Positions 8,278 to 17,839 of a stretch of 64,000 nt of DNA are shown here, in pieces. The stretch spans positions 87,277 to 151,276 of the forward strand of contig NZ_FNOK01000019.1 of the NCBI RefSeq assembly GCF_900106995.1, given 5' to 3'. The notes under the pieces are model-generated. The model had not been told where the DNA came from, did no database searches, and saw only the letters and a list, made by a program, of their open reading frames with translations. Source of the stretch: Saccharopolyspora shandongensis. Its GTDB lineage: Bacteria; Actinomycetota; Actinomycetes; Mycobacteriales; Pseudonocardiaceae. Position numbers and translations under genes: made by a program. Every line of letters begins with the position of its first letter. Position 1 is the first letter of the stretch.

Positions 8278-10787
8278 CCCGCACGCTCGTCGTCGTCGGC
8301 CACGGCATGGTCGGCCACCGGCTCGTCGAAGCGCTCCGGGAGCGCGACGCGGACGGCACCTGGCGGATCGTCGTCCTCGGCGAGGAATCCCGGCCCGCCT
8401 ACGACCGGGTGGCGCTGTCGTCCTACTTGGACGGCAAGAGCGCCGAGGACCTGAGCCTGGTCCGCCACGAGCTGCTCGGCGACCCGATGGTCGACCTGCG
8501 GCTGGGCACCGGCGCGACAGGCATCGACCGGGCAGCCCGCGTTGTGTCCACATCGGACGGTTCGCGGCTGCGCTACGACGCGCTGGTGCTGGCCACCGGC
8601 TCGCGGCCGTTCGTGCCGCCGGTGCCCGGCCACGACCTCGACGGCTGCTTCGTCTACCGCACCATCGAGGACCTCGACGCGATCCGCGCCGCCGCCACCG
8701 AGGGCGAGCCGGGCGTCGTCATCGGCGGCGGCCTGCTCGGCCTGGAGGCCGCGAACGCGCTGCGGCTGCTGGGCATGCGCGCGCACGTCGTCGAGATGGC
8801 GCCGCGGCTGATGCCGCTGCAGGTCGACGAGGGCGGCGGCCAGGTGCTCGGCCGGTTGGTCGGCGATCTCGGCCTGACGGTGCACTGCGGCGCCGCGACG
8901 AAGTCCATCGACGGCGACGGGCGCGTCCGCGGCGTCACGCTGGCCGACGAAACCGTGATCGACACCGAGGTCGTGGTGTTCTCCGCCGGTGTCCGGCCGC
9001 GCGACGAGCTCGCGGAGCTCGCCGGGCTGGCGCGCGCAGAGCGCGGCGGGTTCCTGGTCGATGCGAGCTGCCGCACCAGCGACGAGAACATCTGGGCCAT
9101 CGGCGAATGCGCCGCGGTGGAAGGCCGCTGCTACGGCCTGGTGGCGCCCGGCTACAGCATGGCCGAGGGCGTCGCGGATCAGCTGCTCGCCCGCGGCGAG
9201 GGGACCTTCCCCGGCGCGGACCTGTCCACCAAGCTCAAGCTGCTCGGCGTCGACGTCGCCAGCTTCGGCGACGCCCACGCCCAGGCCGACGGCGCGCTGG
9301 AGGTCGTCTACGCCAACAACGCCGCGGGCACCTATGCCAAGCTCGTGCTCAGCGATGACGCGCGGATCCTGCTCGGCGGCGTGCTCGTCGGCGACGCGAC
9401 CGCCTACTCGGTGCTGCGGCCGCTGATCGACCGCGAACTGCCCGCCCCGCCGGAACAGCTGCTGCTGCCCGCGGGTTCCGGCGTCGACGCGGGCGCGCTG
9501 CCCGCCGACGCGACGGTCTGCTCCTGCAACAACGTGTCCAAAGAGGACATCACGTCGGCGATCACCGGGCAGGGGCTCACCGACGTGCCCGGGATCAAGA
9601 CCTGCACCAAGGCCGGTACCAGCTGCGGCTCGTGCGTGCCGATGCTGAAGAACCTGCTCGCCGAGTGCGGCGTGACCGCCTCCAAGGCGCTGTGCGAGCA
9701 CTTCCCGCAATCCCGCGCGGAACTGTTCGAGATCGTCCGGGCCACCGGGATCGGCTCGTTCTCCGATCTGATCGGCAGGCACGGCAGCGGTCGCGGCTGC
9801 GACATCTGCAAGCCCGCCGTCGCCTCCATCCTGGCCAGCCTCGGCCACGGCCACATCCTCGACGGCGAGCAGGCCGGGCTGCAGGACACCAACGACCGGT
9901 TCCTGGCCAACATGCAGCGCAACGGCACCTACTCGGTGGTGCCCCGGGTGCCCGGCGGCGAGATCACGCCGGAGAAGCTGATCGTGCTCGGCGAGGTCGC
10001 CAGGGACTTCGGCCTCTACACCAAGATCACCGGCGGGCAGCGCATCGACCTGTTCGGCGCCAGGGTGGAGCAGCTGCCGCTGATCTGGCGGCGGCTGGTG
10101 GACGCCGGGTTCGAATCCGGTCACGCCTACGGCAAGGCCCTGCGCACCGTGAAGTCCTGCGTCGGCAACGACTGGTGCCGCTACGGCGTGCAGGACTCGG
10201 TGAGCATGGCCATCCGGCTGGAGCTGCGGTACCGCGGCCTGCGGGCGCCGCACAAGATCAAGGCCGGCGTCTCCGGCTGCGCCCGCGAATGCGCCGAGGC
10301 GCGCGGCAAGGACTTCGGCGTGATCGCCACCGACAAGGGCTGGAACCTCTACGTCGGCGGCAACGGCGGCTTCACCCCCCGGCACGCCGACCTGCTTGCC
10401 GCCGACCTCGACGACGAGCGGCTGATCAGGACCATCGACCGGTTCCTGATGTTCTACGTGCGCACCGCCGACCGGCTGCAGCGCACTTCGGCGTGGCTGG
10501 AGGCGCTCGACGGCGGCCTCGAACACCTGCGGGACGTGGTGGTCGAGGACTCCCTGGGCATCGCCGAGGAGCTCGAAGCCGCGATGCACCGCCACGTCGA
10601 GAACTACGCCGACGAGTGGGCCGGGGTGCTGGCCGATCCCGGCAAGCTCGCCCGCTTCGTGTCCTTCGTCAACGCCCCCGACGCGCCGGATCCGACGATC
10701 CGCTTCGTCCAGGAGCGCGGCCAGATCCGGCCCGGCCCGATCGCGCTCCCGATGCCCGCCGTCCCGAACCAGGAGGTGCTCACGTGA
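8274..10787 (+). CDS. nirB: Nitrite reductase [NAD(P)H], large subunit
   Basis: 837-aa siroheme enzyme for the six-electron reduction of nitrite to ammonium. Order of domains: FAD and NAD(P) Rossmann folds (VVVGHGMVGHRLVEAL at the N-terminus; VVIGGGLLGLEAANALR about 144-160), BFD [2Fe-2S] domain (CSCNNVSKED ... CTKAGTSCGSC about 417-452), ferredoxin-like half domain, then the siroheme/[4Fe-4S] domain with Cys ligands in KSCVGNDWCRYG and GCARECAEARGKDFG (about 627-680). AGGAGG lies before the ATG, which overlaps the previous stop. Needs siroheme, consistent with the chelatase gene in the same operon. Confidence 0.96.
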   Translation: MTRTLVVVGHGMVGHRLVEALRERDADGTWRIVVLGEESRPAYDRVALSSYLDGKSAEDLSLVRHELLGDPMVDLRLGTGATGIDRAARVVSTSDGSRLRYDALVLATGSRPFVPPVPGHDLDGCFVYRTIEDLDAIRAAATEGEPGVVIGGGLLGLEAANALRLLGMRAHVVEMAPRLMPLQVDEGGGQVLGRLVGDLGLTVHCGAATKSIDGDGRVRGVTLADETVIDTEVVVFSAGVRPRDELAELAGLARAERGGFLVDASCRTSDENIWAIGECAAVEGRCYGLVAPGYSMAEGVADQLLARGEGTFPGADLSTKLKLLGVDVASFGDAHAQADGALEVVYANNAAGTYAKLVLSDDARILLGGVLVGDATAYSVLRPLIDRELPAPPEQLLLPAGSGVDAGALPADATVCSCNNVSKEDITSAITGQGLTDVPGIKTCTKAGTSCGSCVPMLKNLLAECGVTASKALCEHFPQSRAELFEIVRATGIGSFSDLIGRHGSGRGCDICKPAVASILASLGHGHILDGEQAGLQDTNDRFLANMQRNGTYSVVPRVPGGEITPEKLIVLGEVARDFGLYTKITGGQRIDLFGARVEQLPLIWRRLVDAGFESGHAYGKALRTVKSCVGNDWCRYGVQDSVSMAIRLELRYRGLRAPHKIKAGVSGCARECAEARGKDFGVIATDKGWNLYVGGNGGFTPRHADLLAADLDDERLIRTIDRFLMFYVRTADRLQRTSAWLEALDGGLEHLRDVVVEDSLGIAEELEAAMHRHVENYADEWAGVLADPGKLARFVSFVNAPDAPDPTIRFVQERGQIRPGPIALPMPAVPNQEVLT

Positions 10788-11107
10788 ACTGGCAACAGAT
10801 CTGCGAACTCGACCTGCTGCCGCCCGAGTTCGGGCTGCCCGCGCTGATCAGCGACCACGCGGTCGCGCTGTTCCGCACCCGCGACGACGAGCTGTTCGCC
10901 GTCGGCAACGTGGACCCGTTTTGCGGGGCCGGCGTGATGTGCCGCGGCATCGTCGGCGATCGCGACGGCGAACCCACGGTCGCCTCGCCGATGCTCAAGC
11001 AGGTCTTCTCGTTGCGGACCGGGCGGTGCCTGGACGACCCGGGCGCGCGGCTGCCGGTCTACCCGGTGCGGCGCCGGGCCGACGTGGTGGAGGTCGCCGT
11101 CCCTTGA
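10784..11107 (+). CDS. nirD: Nitrite reductase small subunit (Rieske-like fold)
   Basis: 107 aa, matching the NirD family along its length: DPFCGAGVMCRGIVGDRDGEPTVASP and FSLRTGRCLDDP are the diagnostic blocks. The canonical Rieske CxH...CxxH ligands are absent, as usual for NirD, so it is a structural partner of NirB, not an iron-sulfur protein. GTG start inside GTGA, overlapping the nirB stop; its own stop overlaps the next start as TTGA. Confidence 0.93.
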   Translation: MNWQQICELDLLPPEFGLPALISDHAVALFRTRDDELFAVGNVDPFCGAGVMCRGIVGDRDGEPTVASPMLKQVFSLRTGRCLDDPGARLPVYPVRRRADVVEVAVP

Positions 11108-12246
11108 CCGACGAACTCGCTGGTTACACCGTCGCGGTGACCGCGGCACGACGGGCCGAAGAACTCGGTTCCCTGCTGGAGCGCCGCGGCGCGCGGGTCC
11201 TGCACGGCCCCGCGCTGCGGATCCTGCCGCTGGCCGACGACGCGGAGCTGCGCCGCGCGAGCCGGGACTGCGTCGCCGACCCGCCGGACGTGGTCGTGGC
11301 GACCACCGGCATCGGGTTCCGCGGCTGGATCGAGGCGGCCGACGGCTGGGGCATCGGCACCGAGCTGCTCGACGCGCTGCGCCCGGCGCAGCTGCTGGCT
11401 CGCGGGCCGAAGGCGCGCGGGGCGGTCCGTGCCGCCGGGCTGCCCGACCCGTGGTCGCCCGCCTCGGAATCGTCGGCGGAACTGCTGGAACACCTGCTCG
11501 ACCAGCCGCTGGACGGGGTCCGGGTGGTGGTGCAGCTGCACGGCCAGCCGTTGCCCGACTTCGTCGAGGCGCTGAGCTGCGCGGGCGCGGAGGTCATCGA
11601 GGTCCCGGTGTACCGCTGGACCGCGCCCGCCGACATCACCGCGCTGGACAACCTGCTGGCCGCGGTGTGCGCGCGGGAGGTCGACGCGGTGACGTTCACC
11701 AGCGCGCCGGCGGCGGCGAGCCTGCTGTCGCTGGCCGCCGAGCGGCGCTGCCAGGACGAGCTGCTCGCCGCCCTGCGCGGACCGGTGCTGGTCGCCTGCG
11801 TCGGGCCGGTGACGCACGCCCCGCTGGCGGATCACGGCGTTCCCGCGGTGATCCCGCAGCGGTTCCGCATCGGCGCGCTGGTTCGTTCGCTGTGCGTCGC
11901 GCTGCCGGGCCGGGCGCCGACGCTGCCGGTCGGCGGCAGGCAACTGCAGGTGCGCGGGCACGCCGCCGTCGTCGACGGCGTCGTGAAACCGCTTTCACCG
12001 CAGGGGAAAACGCTGCTGCGCGCGCTCGCCGAACGGCCCGGCCGGGTGGTGTCGCGGCGCAGCCTGGCCGAGGCACTGAACGGCGCCGGGAACCCGGCGG
12101 ACGAGCACGCCGTGGAGCAGGCCGTCGCGCGGCTGCGGGCCGCGCTGGGGGCGCCGGAGCTCGTGCAGACCGTGATCAAGCGCGGATACCGACTTCCGCT
12201 GGAACCGATGGGGAACGCATCGCGATGCGCCGATCCGCAACCCTGA
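11104..12246 (+). CDS. nnaR: Uroporphyrinogen-III synthase-like protein fused to winged-helix DNA-binding domain (NnaR-type regulator)
   Basis: 380 aa. Residues 1-265 form a HemD (uroporphyrinogen-III synthase) fold (GYTVAVTAARRAEELGSLLERRGA; VDAVTFTSAPAAASLL). Residues about 290-370 are an OmpR/PhoB-type winged helix (LSPQGKTLLRALAERPGRVVSRRSLAEALNG ... VKRGYRL). This fusion is the NnaR architecture known from mycobacteria and Streptomyces, where it activates nitrate/nitrite assimilation together with GlnR. TTG start is inferred from the TTGA overlap with nirD; no other start keeps the HemD N-terminus. Whether it still makes uroporphyrinogen III is not visible from sequence. Confidence 0.88.
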   Translation: MTDELAGYTVAVTAARRAEELGSLLERRGARVLHGPALRILPLADDAELRRASRDCVADPPDVVVATTGIGFRGWIEAADGWGIGTELLDALRPAQLLARGPKARGAVRAAGLPDPWSPASESSAELLEHLLDQPLDGVRVVVQLHGQPLPDFVEALSCAGAEVIEVPVYRWTAPADITALDNLLAAVCAREVDAVTFTSAPAAASLLSLAAERRCQDELLAALRGPVLVACVGPVTHAPLADHGVPAVIPQRFRIGALVRSLCVALPGRAPTLPVGGRQLQVRGHAAVVDGVVKPLSPQGKTLLRALAERPGRVVSRRSLAEALNGAGNPADEHAVEQAVARLRAALGAPELVQTVIKRGYRLPLEPMGNASRCADPQP

Positions 12247-12980
12247 CTCCCCCGCTGCTGCTGGTCGCCCACGGCACCCGCGATCCCGCCGGGCCGCGGG
12301 TGGTCGAACGCCTCGCCGAAGCCGCAGCCGCCCGCCTGCGGGTGCCGGTGCACGTCGCGTACGTGGACGTCATCGGCCCCACCGTCGCGGATGCCCTGCG
12401 GGCGGCCGGCGACGGGCCGGTGGTCGCGCTGCCCGCCTTCCTCGCGGCCGGCTACCACGTGCGCACCGATCTGCCCGCGCAGATCGCCGCGACCGGGCGC
12501 GAGGACGTGGCGGTCTGCGCCCCGCTGGGCCCGGCGCCGGAGATCGTCGAGGCGATGCTGCGGCGGCTGGTCTCCGCCGGGTGGCGGCCCGGCGACCGGG
12601 TCGCGTTCGCGGCAGCCGGTTCATCGGACGAGCGGGCGCTGGCCGACGTGCGCGCCGCGGCGCGACTGCTCGGCCGCCGCGTCGGCCGGTGGCTCACGCC
12701 GAGCTACGTCGCCACCGCCTCGCCCGCGATCGCCGACGTGTGCGGTCCGGCCGACTTCGTCGCGCCATACCTGCTGGCCCCGGGGTCGTTCCACCGGCGG
12801 CTCGCGGAGCTGCCGGTGGCCGGCGTAGCCGAGCCGATCGGCACCCACCCTGGCGTGATCGAACTGATCGCCCGCCGCTACCGGTCGGCGGTGCACGATC
12901 GCGTTTTCCTCCGCCCGAACTCCCCACACCGGGATTCGTCCGCGCGGATCGGGGTACTTCAACGGGATCGACCGGCTTAA
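12225..12980 (+). CDS. Sirohydrochlorin chelatase (CbiX/SirB family)
   Basis: 251 aa, two half-domains of the class II chelatase fold. The first begins LLLVAHGTRDPAGPRVVERLA, with the metal-binding His near residue 16; the second has the PYLLAPGSFHRRL block near residues 184-196. It inserts iron into sirohydrochlorin to make siroheme, the NirB cofactor; cobalt for a corrin pathway is the alternative, but the nitrite reductase context favours iron. ATG at 12225 lies 22 nt inside the regulator gene, so it is translationally linked. Ends in TAA; last gene of the nitrate operon. Confidence 0.88.
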   Translation: MRRSATLTPPLLLVAHGTRDPAGPRVVERLAEAAAARLRVPVHVAYVDVIGPTVADALRAAGDGPVVALPAFLAAGYHVRTDLPAQIAATGREDVAVCAPLGPAPEIVEAMLRRLVSAGWRPGDRVAFAAAGSSDERALADVRAAARLLGRRVGRWLTPSYVATASPAIADVCGPADFVAPYLLAPGSFHRRLAELPVAGVAEPIGTHPGVIELIARRYRSAVHDRVFLRPNSPHRDSSARIGVLQRDRPA

Positions 12981-13044
12981 AAGGCGATCTGACGTCCGGC
13001 GCGGCCTGAACGGCGACGGCTCCGGAGGAGGGGGTGTCCCAACG

Positions 13045-13407
13045 ATGGCCACCACGACAAGTTCGAGCACCTCGTCGACGAGCTCGGGCACCTCGCACCG
13101 CACTCGCAAGCAGCCCCCGACCAGGGCCGGCCGGGCGCAAGGCGGCACGGATATCACCCTGCCCTACGTCACCGCGGAGCTCCACACCACCAAGGTCCAC
13201 CTGCCCGGGCTGCCCGGCCGCAAGGAACTTGCGTCCGCCGTCGACACCGTGCGTGGTCAGCTGCCATCCCGCGAACAGGCGCTGTTCTACGGCGGGCTCA
13301 CCGCGGCGGCCGCGTTCAGCCTGATCGAATGGCCGGTGGCCGCGGCGATCGGCATCGGCAACGCGCTCATCCAGCGCAGCGTGCACAAGGAGATCAGCGA
13401 GGCCTGA
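13045..13407 (+). CDS. Small membrane protein paired with the P-type ATPase, unknown function
   Basis: 120 aa. Ser/Thr-rich then basic N-terminus (residues 1-35), a middle stretch LPYVTAELHTTKVHLPGLPGRKEL, and one or two C-terminal hydrophobic segments (about 76-108: ALFYGGLTAAAAFSLIEWPVAAAIGIGNALI). ATG with GGAGGAGGGGG starting 22 nt upstream. Only 16 nt separate it from the giant P-type ATPase, and proteins of this size often precede CtpI/CtpH-like ATPases, so a partner or assembly role is a fair guess. I do not recognise a named family. Confidence 0.75.
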   Translation: MATTTSSSTSSTSSGTSHRTRKQPPTRAGRAQGGTDITLPYVTAELHTTKVHLPGLPGRKELASAVDTVRGQLPSREQALFYGGLTAAAAFSLIEWPVAAAIGIGNALIQRSVHKEISEA

Positions 13408-13423
13408 TCGCGAAGGATCTCCG

Positions 13424-16400
13424 ATGCCGCTGGGTTGGCTCCTGTCGAAGGCCGCCGAGGTCGTCGCACCGGTGGCACGCGCGGCCCGCGCGGTGGCCGC
13501 CGCACCGGCCGATCGGCGGGTGTGGGTCGGCCGCAACCGCAGCCACCTCGAGATGCGCGGGGTGCACAAGCCCGGCACCGAGGCTGCGGCGCGCGACGTC
13601 GAGCAGCGGTTGCGCGAAGTCGACGGAGTGCGCGACGCCGAGGTGAACGGCGTGCTGGGCCGGGTCGTGGTCACGCACGATCCGGAGATCGTGAACATCG
13701 CGGCGCTCGCCCGCATGATCGCGGAAACCGAGGTTGAGCACGGCTTGGACGACGAGCCGATGTCGCCGCGCAGCGCGGCGCACCCGGGAAACGCCGAAGC
13801 CGTGCTCCGCGACGTGGGCGCCCTGCTCGCGGGCGTGGCCGGGCTCGGCTACTCCGCGGTCGGCGCGTTGCTGCCGGTGCGGGCCGTTTCCCCGCTGGTT
13901 CCGGCCGTGGTGTCGCTGGTGGACTCGGTGCCGTGGATGCGCGGAGGCTTGGAGCGCAAGCTCGGCCGCGCCCCGGTCGACACCACGCTGGCGCTGGGCG
14001 GCGCCATCACGCACGGCCTGGCTCGCCGCCCGCTGGGCGTGCTCACCGACATGTGCGGGAGGTTCTGCGCGTCCCGCGAGGCGATCGCGCGGAACCTGGC
14101 CTGGGAGCGTTGGGAGCAGGTCTCGCACCGCTGCGATCCGGTGGAGGTCACCGCCCGCCCGCTCCCGATCCCGGACGGGCCGGTGGAGCGGGTCGCGGGC
14201 GTCTCCGGCGGCATGGCGCTGGCCGGGTACGGCATCGTCCTCGCCGGGTCGCGCAACCCGCAGCGCGCCCTCGCGGCGCTGCTGGCCGGTGTGCCGCGTC
14301 CCTCGAAGGCCGGTCGCGAGGCCTTCGCCACCCACCTGACCACCGCGATCTCGGCGCGCGGCGGGCTCGTGCTGGAACCCGACGCTTTGCGCCGGCTGGA
14401 CCGGGTCGACACCGTCGTGTTCGACGCGCCGGTCCTGCTCACCGGTCGCCGGGTCCTGGACGCCGTGATCCCGCTGGATCCCGAAGCCGATGCCGCGGAG
14501 CTGTTCGCCCGCGCCGGCGAACTCGTCGATCCCCGGGACCCGCTGACCGAGCGGGTTCGCGGCGAGTGGTCGACCGCGCCGCTCCCGGACGACGTCCCAG
14601 ATGCCGCACGTGACGTCGTCGAGGCCGAATCCTCGCGCGGCGCAACGGTTCTGGCGCTGAACCGGGGCGCCACGATGGTCGCCCTGGTGAGCGTCTCCGA
14701 CGAACTCGATCCGCTGGCCGAGGCGCTGGTGGAAGCCGCGCGCGCCAACGGATCGGCGGTGGTGGCCGGGATCGGCAGCCGGCTGGACCAGCGGTTGCCG
14801 CTGGATCGGCTCGTCGCCGGCGGCAACAACCTGGCCCGCTCGGTGCGGCGGCTGCAGACCGACGGTGCCGTCGTGGCCGTCGTGTCCGACCGCGCGCACT
14901 CCGCGCTGGCCGCCGCGGACGTCGGCATCGGACTGTCCACAATGGTCACCCAGCTGTGGGGCGCCGATGTGCTGTGCCCGAGGGCAGATGTGGCCCACAT
15001 GCTGCTGGCCGCGACCGAAAGCGCTCGCCGCGCCAGCCGGCACGCCGCGGTGCTGTCAGTGGCCGGATCGTGCATCGCGGCGCTGTTCGCGGCGTTCGGC
15101 CCGGCGCTCGGCGCGCCCGCCCGGGCCTCGATGCCGGTGCACGCCGCGACGCTGGCCGCCTACGTCACCGGCACCTGGGCCGGGATGTCCGCGGCGAACC
15201 GCGCTCCCCCGGTCCCGCAGGAACGCACCCCGTGGCACGCGATGCCGCCGCCCGCGGTGCTGTCCGCGTTGTCCAGTTCCGAACGGGGGCTCAGCGAGTC
15301 GATCGCCGATTCCCGGCACCGGCCGCACGACGGCGACCGGGTCCCGCCGACCGTGGCCGGAGCCACCGTGGAAGGCCTGATCACCCCGATCACCCCGGTG
15401 CTCGGGGCGGGCGCGGTCATCTCGGCGGGCCTGGGATCGATCATCGACGCCGCGCTGATCGGCGGCGTGCTGCTGGCGAGCGCGCTGGTCGACGGCGTTC
15501 AGCGGGTCGCGACCGACCGCGAGCTGACGCGGCTGCTCGAAGCCGGCCAGATGCCCGCGCGGCGGCGGCGCGACGGGGTCGCGCAGCTGGTGCCCGCCGA
15601 CCAGTTGGTGCCCGGCGACGTGATCGAGCTGCGGGCCGGCGACGGGGTGCCTGCGGACTGCCGGTTGCTGGCGGTCGAGGCCCTGGAGGTCGACGAGTCC
15701 AGCCTCACCGGCGAATCCCAGTTGGTCGCCAAGGAAATCGAGGCCACGACCGCGCCCGCGGTCGCCGACCGCGCGTGCATGCTCTACCAGGGCACGGCCA
15801 TCGCCAGCGGCGCCGGCACCGGGATCGTCGTGGCCGTCGGCACGTCCACCGAGCTCGGGCGCACCGCGCAGGGCACCACGGCGGAGCACGACGGCGGCGT
15901 CGAGGCCAGGCTCGGCGAGCTGACCAAGCGGGTGCTGCCGATCTCGGTGGGCGCCGGCGTCGTGCTGTTCCTCGCCGATCTGGTGCGCGGCATCCCGCTG
16001 GGCCAGACCGTCGCGCGCTCGGTCGGCCTGGCGGTGGCGGCGGTCCCGGAGGGATTGCCGTTCGTCGCCACCCTCGCCGAGCTCGCCTCGGCGCGCCGCC
16101 TGTCCAAGCGCGGCGTCCTGGTGCGCAGTCCGGCGACGATCGAGGCCTTGGGCCGCGTCGACGCGCTGTGCTTCGACAAGACCGGCACCCTCACCCAGGG
16201 GCGGATCACGCTGCGCCAGGTGTCCGACGGCCGCACCGGCCAGTCCACTGAGGACCTCGACGACGGACACCGGGAGATCGTGGCCGCGGGCGTGCGGGCC
16301 ACGCCCCGCCCGCACGACCAGCACCCGCTGCCGCACCTCACCGACCGGGCGGTGCTCGACGGCGCCCGCGCGGCGGGCGTCGCGGCGGATGGCGCTGTGC

Positions 16401-17725
16401 TGGCCGAGTTGCCGTTCGAGCCCTCGCGCGGCTTCCACGCGGTGCGAACCCGCGACCTGATGTCGGTGAAGGGGGCGCCCGAGGTCGTGCTCGACCGGTG
16501 CACCGGCTGGCGAGATCGCGGGGCGTTCGACGCCGAGGCCCGCGCCGACGTGGAAGCGGAGATCGAGCGCCTGGCGCTGCGCGGCTACCGGTTGCTGGCC
16601 GTGGCCGAGCGCGCCGTCCCGGCGGGCACCGATCTCACCGAGTCCGATGTGGACGGACTCGAGTTCGTCGGGCTGCTGGGCCTGGCCGATCCGGTGCACC
16701 CGACCGCCGCCGACGCGGTCGCGCAGCTGGGCGGAGCAGGCGTGGACGTGATCATGATCACCGGAGATCACCCCAGCACCGCCGAGGCCATCGCGGTCGA
16801 ACTCGGCATGCTCGGCGACAAGCGGGTGCTCACCGGCGCGGAGCTCGATCAGCTCGACGACGAGCAGCTCGCGGGCGAGCTGCCGAAGGTCTCCGTGTTC
16901 GCCAGGGTCAGCCCGGCGCAGAAGGCGCGCATCGTGCGCCGGCTGCGGGCCGGCGGCCGGGTCGTGGCGATGACCGGCGACGGCGCGAACGACGTCCCGG
17001 CGATCAACCTGGCACAGGTGGGCATCGCGTTCGGGTCCCGCGCCACCCCGGCGGCCCGGCAGGCGGCCGACCTCGTCGTCTCCGACGACCGCATCGAGAC
17101 GCTGACGGACGGCATCGTGGAGGGGCGCGCGATGTGGACCTCGGTGCGCGACGCGCTGTCGATCCTGCTCGGCGGCAACCTCGGCGAGATCGGCTACGCG
17201 CTGGGCACCGGCCTGGTCAGCGCCGGCGCCTCGCTCAACGCCCGGCAACTGCTGGTGGTCAACCTGCTCACCGACATCATGCCGGCGATCGCGATCGCGG
17301 TGCGCCCGCCACCGCACGCCACCCCGGAGAAGCTGCTCGCGGAAGGCCCGGAGGCCTCGCTCGGCTCGGCGCTGGCGCGCGACGTCTCCGCCCGCGCGGC
17401 CGCCACCGCCGGAGCTGCCGGGCTCGCCTGGATGCTGGCCAGGCCGCTGTCCACCGCGGCCCAGGCCCGCACCACCGGTCTGGTCGCGCTGGTCGCCGCG
17501 CAGCTGGCGCAGACGCTCGCGGTCCGCGGCCGCACGCCGCTGGTCCTCGTCGCCGGCGTGGGGTCGGCGCTGGTCCTCGTCGGGCTGGTGCAGGTCCCCG
17601 GTGTCAGCCAGTTCTTCGGCAGCAGCCCGCTCCTGCCGCACCACTGGCTCATCGCGCTCGGCACCTCGGTCGCGGCGACGCTGGCGGTGCTGCTGTGGCA
17701 GAAGTGGTCGCCGAACAGCGTCTGA
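13424..17725 (+). CDS. Large cation-translocating P-type ATPase (CtpI/CtpH-like) with degenerate N-terminal ATPase module
   Basis: 1433-aa membrane transporter. An HMA-like metal-binding fold lies at about residues 40-105. About residues 130-560 read as a decayed ATPase catalytic half: VDTVVFDAPVLLTGRRV (D334) stands where FDKTGTLT should be, and VVSDRAHSALAAADVGIGL resembles the GDGxND hinge. The active half follows: DESSLTGES actuator motif, phosphorylation site D918 in FDKTGTLTQGR, nucleotide site MSVKGAPE, hinge MTGDGANDVPAIN near 1185, and C-terminal membrane helices. The membrane PEGL motif (AVPEGLPFVATLA) resembles Ca2+/Mg2+-type P-type ATPases. Ion not known. Usual length for CtpH/CtpI is 1500-1630, so this is slightly short. 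Confidence 0.9.
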   Translation: MPLGWLLSKAAEVVAPVARAARAVAAAPADRRVWVGRNRSHLEMRGVHKPGTEAAARDVEQRLREVDGVRDAEVNGVLGRVVVTHDPEIVNIAALARMIAETEVEHGLDDEPMSPRSAAHPGNAEAVLRDVGALLAGVAGLGYSAVGALLPVRAVSPLVPAVVSLVDSVPWMRGGLERKLGRAPVDTTLALGGAITHGLARRPLGVLTDMCGRFCASREAIARNLAWERWEQVSHRCDPVEVTARPLPIPDGPVERVAGVSGGMALAGYGIVLAGSRNPQRALAALLAGVPRPSKAGREAFATHLTTAISARGGLVLEPDALRRLDRVDTVVFDAPVLLTGRRVLDAVIPLDPEADAAELFARAGELVDPRDPLTERVRGEWSTAPLPDDVPDAARDVVEAESSRGATVLALNRGATMVALVSVSDELDPLAEALVEAARANGSAVVAGIGSRLDQRLPLDRLVAGGNNLARSVRRLQTDGAVVAVVSDRAHSALAAADVGIGLSTMVTQLWGADVLCPRADVAHMLLAATESARRASRHAAVLSVAGSCIAALFAAFGPALGAPARASMPVHAATLAAYVTGTWAGMSAANRAPPVPQERTPWHAMPPPAVLSALSSSERGLSESIADSRHRPHDGDRVPPTVAGATVEGLITPITPVLGAGAVISAGLGSIIDAALIGGVLLASALVDGVQRVATDRELTRLLEAGQMPARRRRDGVAQLVPADQLVPGDVIELRAGDGVPADCRLLAVEALEVDESSLTGESQLVAKEIEATTAPAVADRACMLYQGTAIASGAGTGIVVAVGTSTELGRTAQGTTAEHDGGVEARLGELTKRVLPISVGAGVVLFLADLVRGIPLGQTVARSVGLAVAAVPEGLPFVATLAELASARRLSKRGVLVRSPATIEALGRVDALCFDKTGTLTQGRITLRQVSDGRTGQSTEDLDDGHREIVAAGVRATPRPHDQHPLPHLTDRAVLDGARAAGVAADGAVLAELPFEPSRGFHAVRTRDLMSVKGAPEVVLDRCTGWRDRGAFDAEARADVEAEIERLALRGYRLLAVAERAVPAGTDLTESDVDGLEFVGLLGLADPVHPTAADAVAQLGGAGVDVIMITGDHPSTAEAIAVELGMLGDKRVLTGAELDQLDDEQLAGELPKVSVFARVSPAQKARIVRRLRAGGRVVAMTGDGANDVPAINLAQVGIAFGSRATPAARQAADLVVSDDRIETLTDGIVEGRAMWTSVRDALSILLGGNLGEIGYALGTGLVSAGASLNARQLLVVNLLTDIMPAIAIAVRPPPHATPEKLLAEGPEASLGSALARDVSARAAATAGAAGLAWMLARPLSTAAQARTTGLVALVAAQLAQTLAVRGRTPLVLVAGVGSALVLVGLVQVPGVSQFFGSSPLLPHHWLIALGTSVAATLAVLLWQKWSPNSV

Positions 17726-17839
17726 CCTGCACTGTTCTGTCTCGATTCACCTGCGCTTCACCTCCCGCGCAACGGCGGCTAACCCGGTTGGCGCACATTC
17801 GGTTCGTAACGACGCAGCAACGCGGGAGAAAGCAGACAG

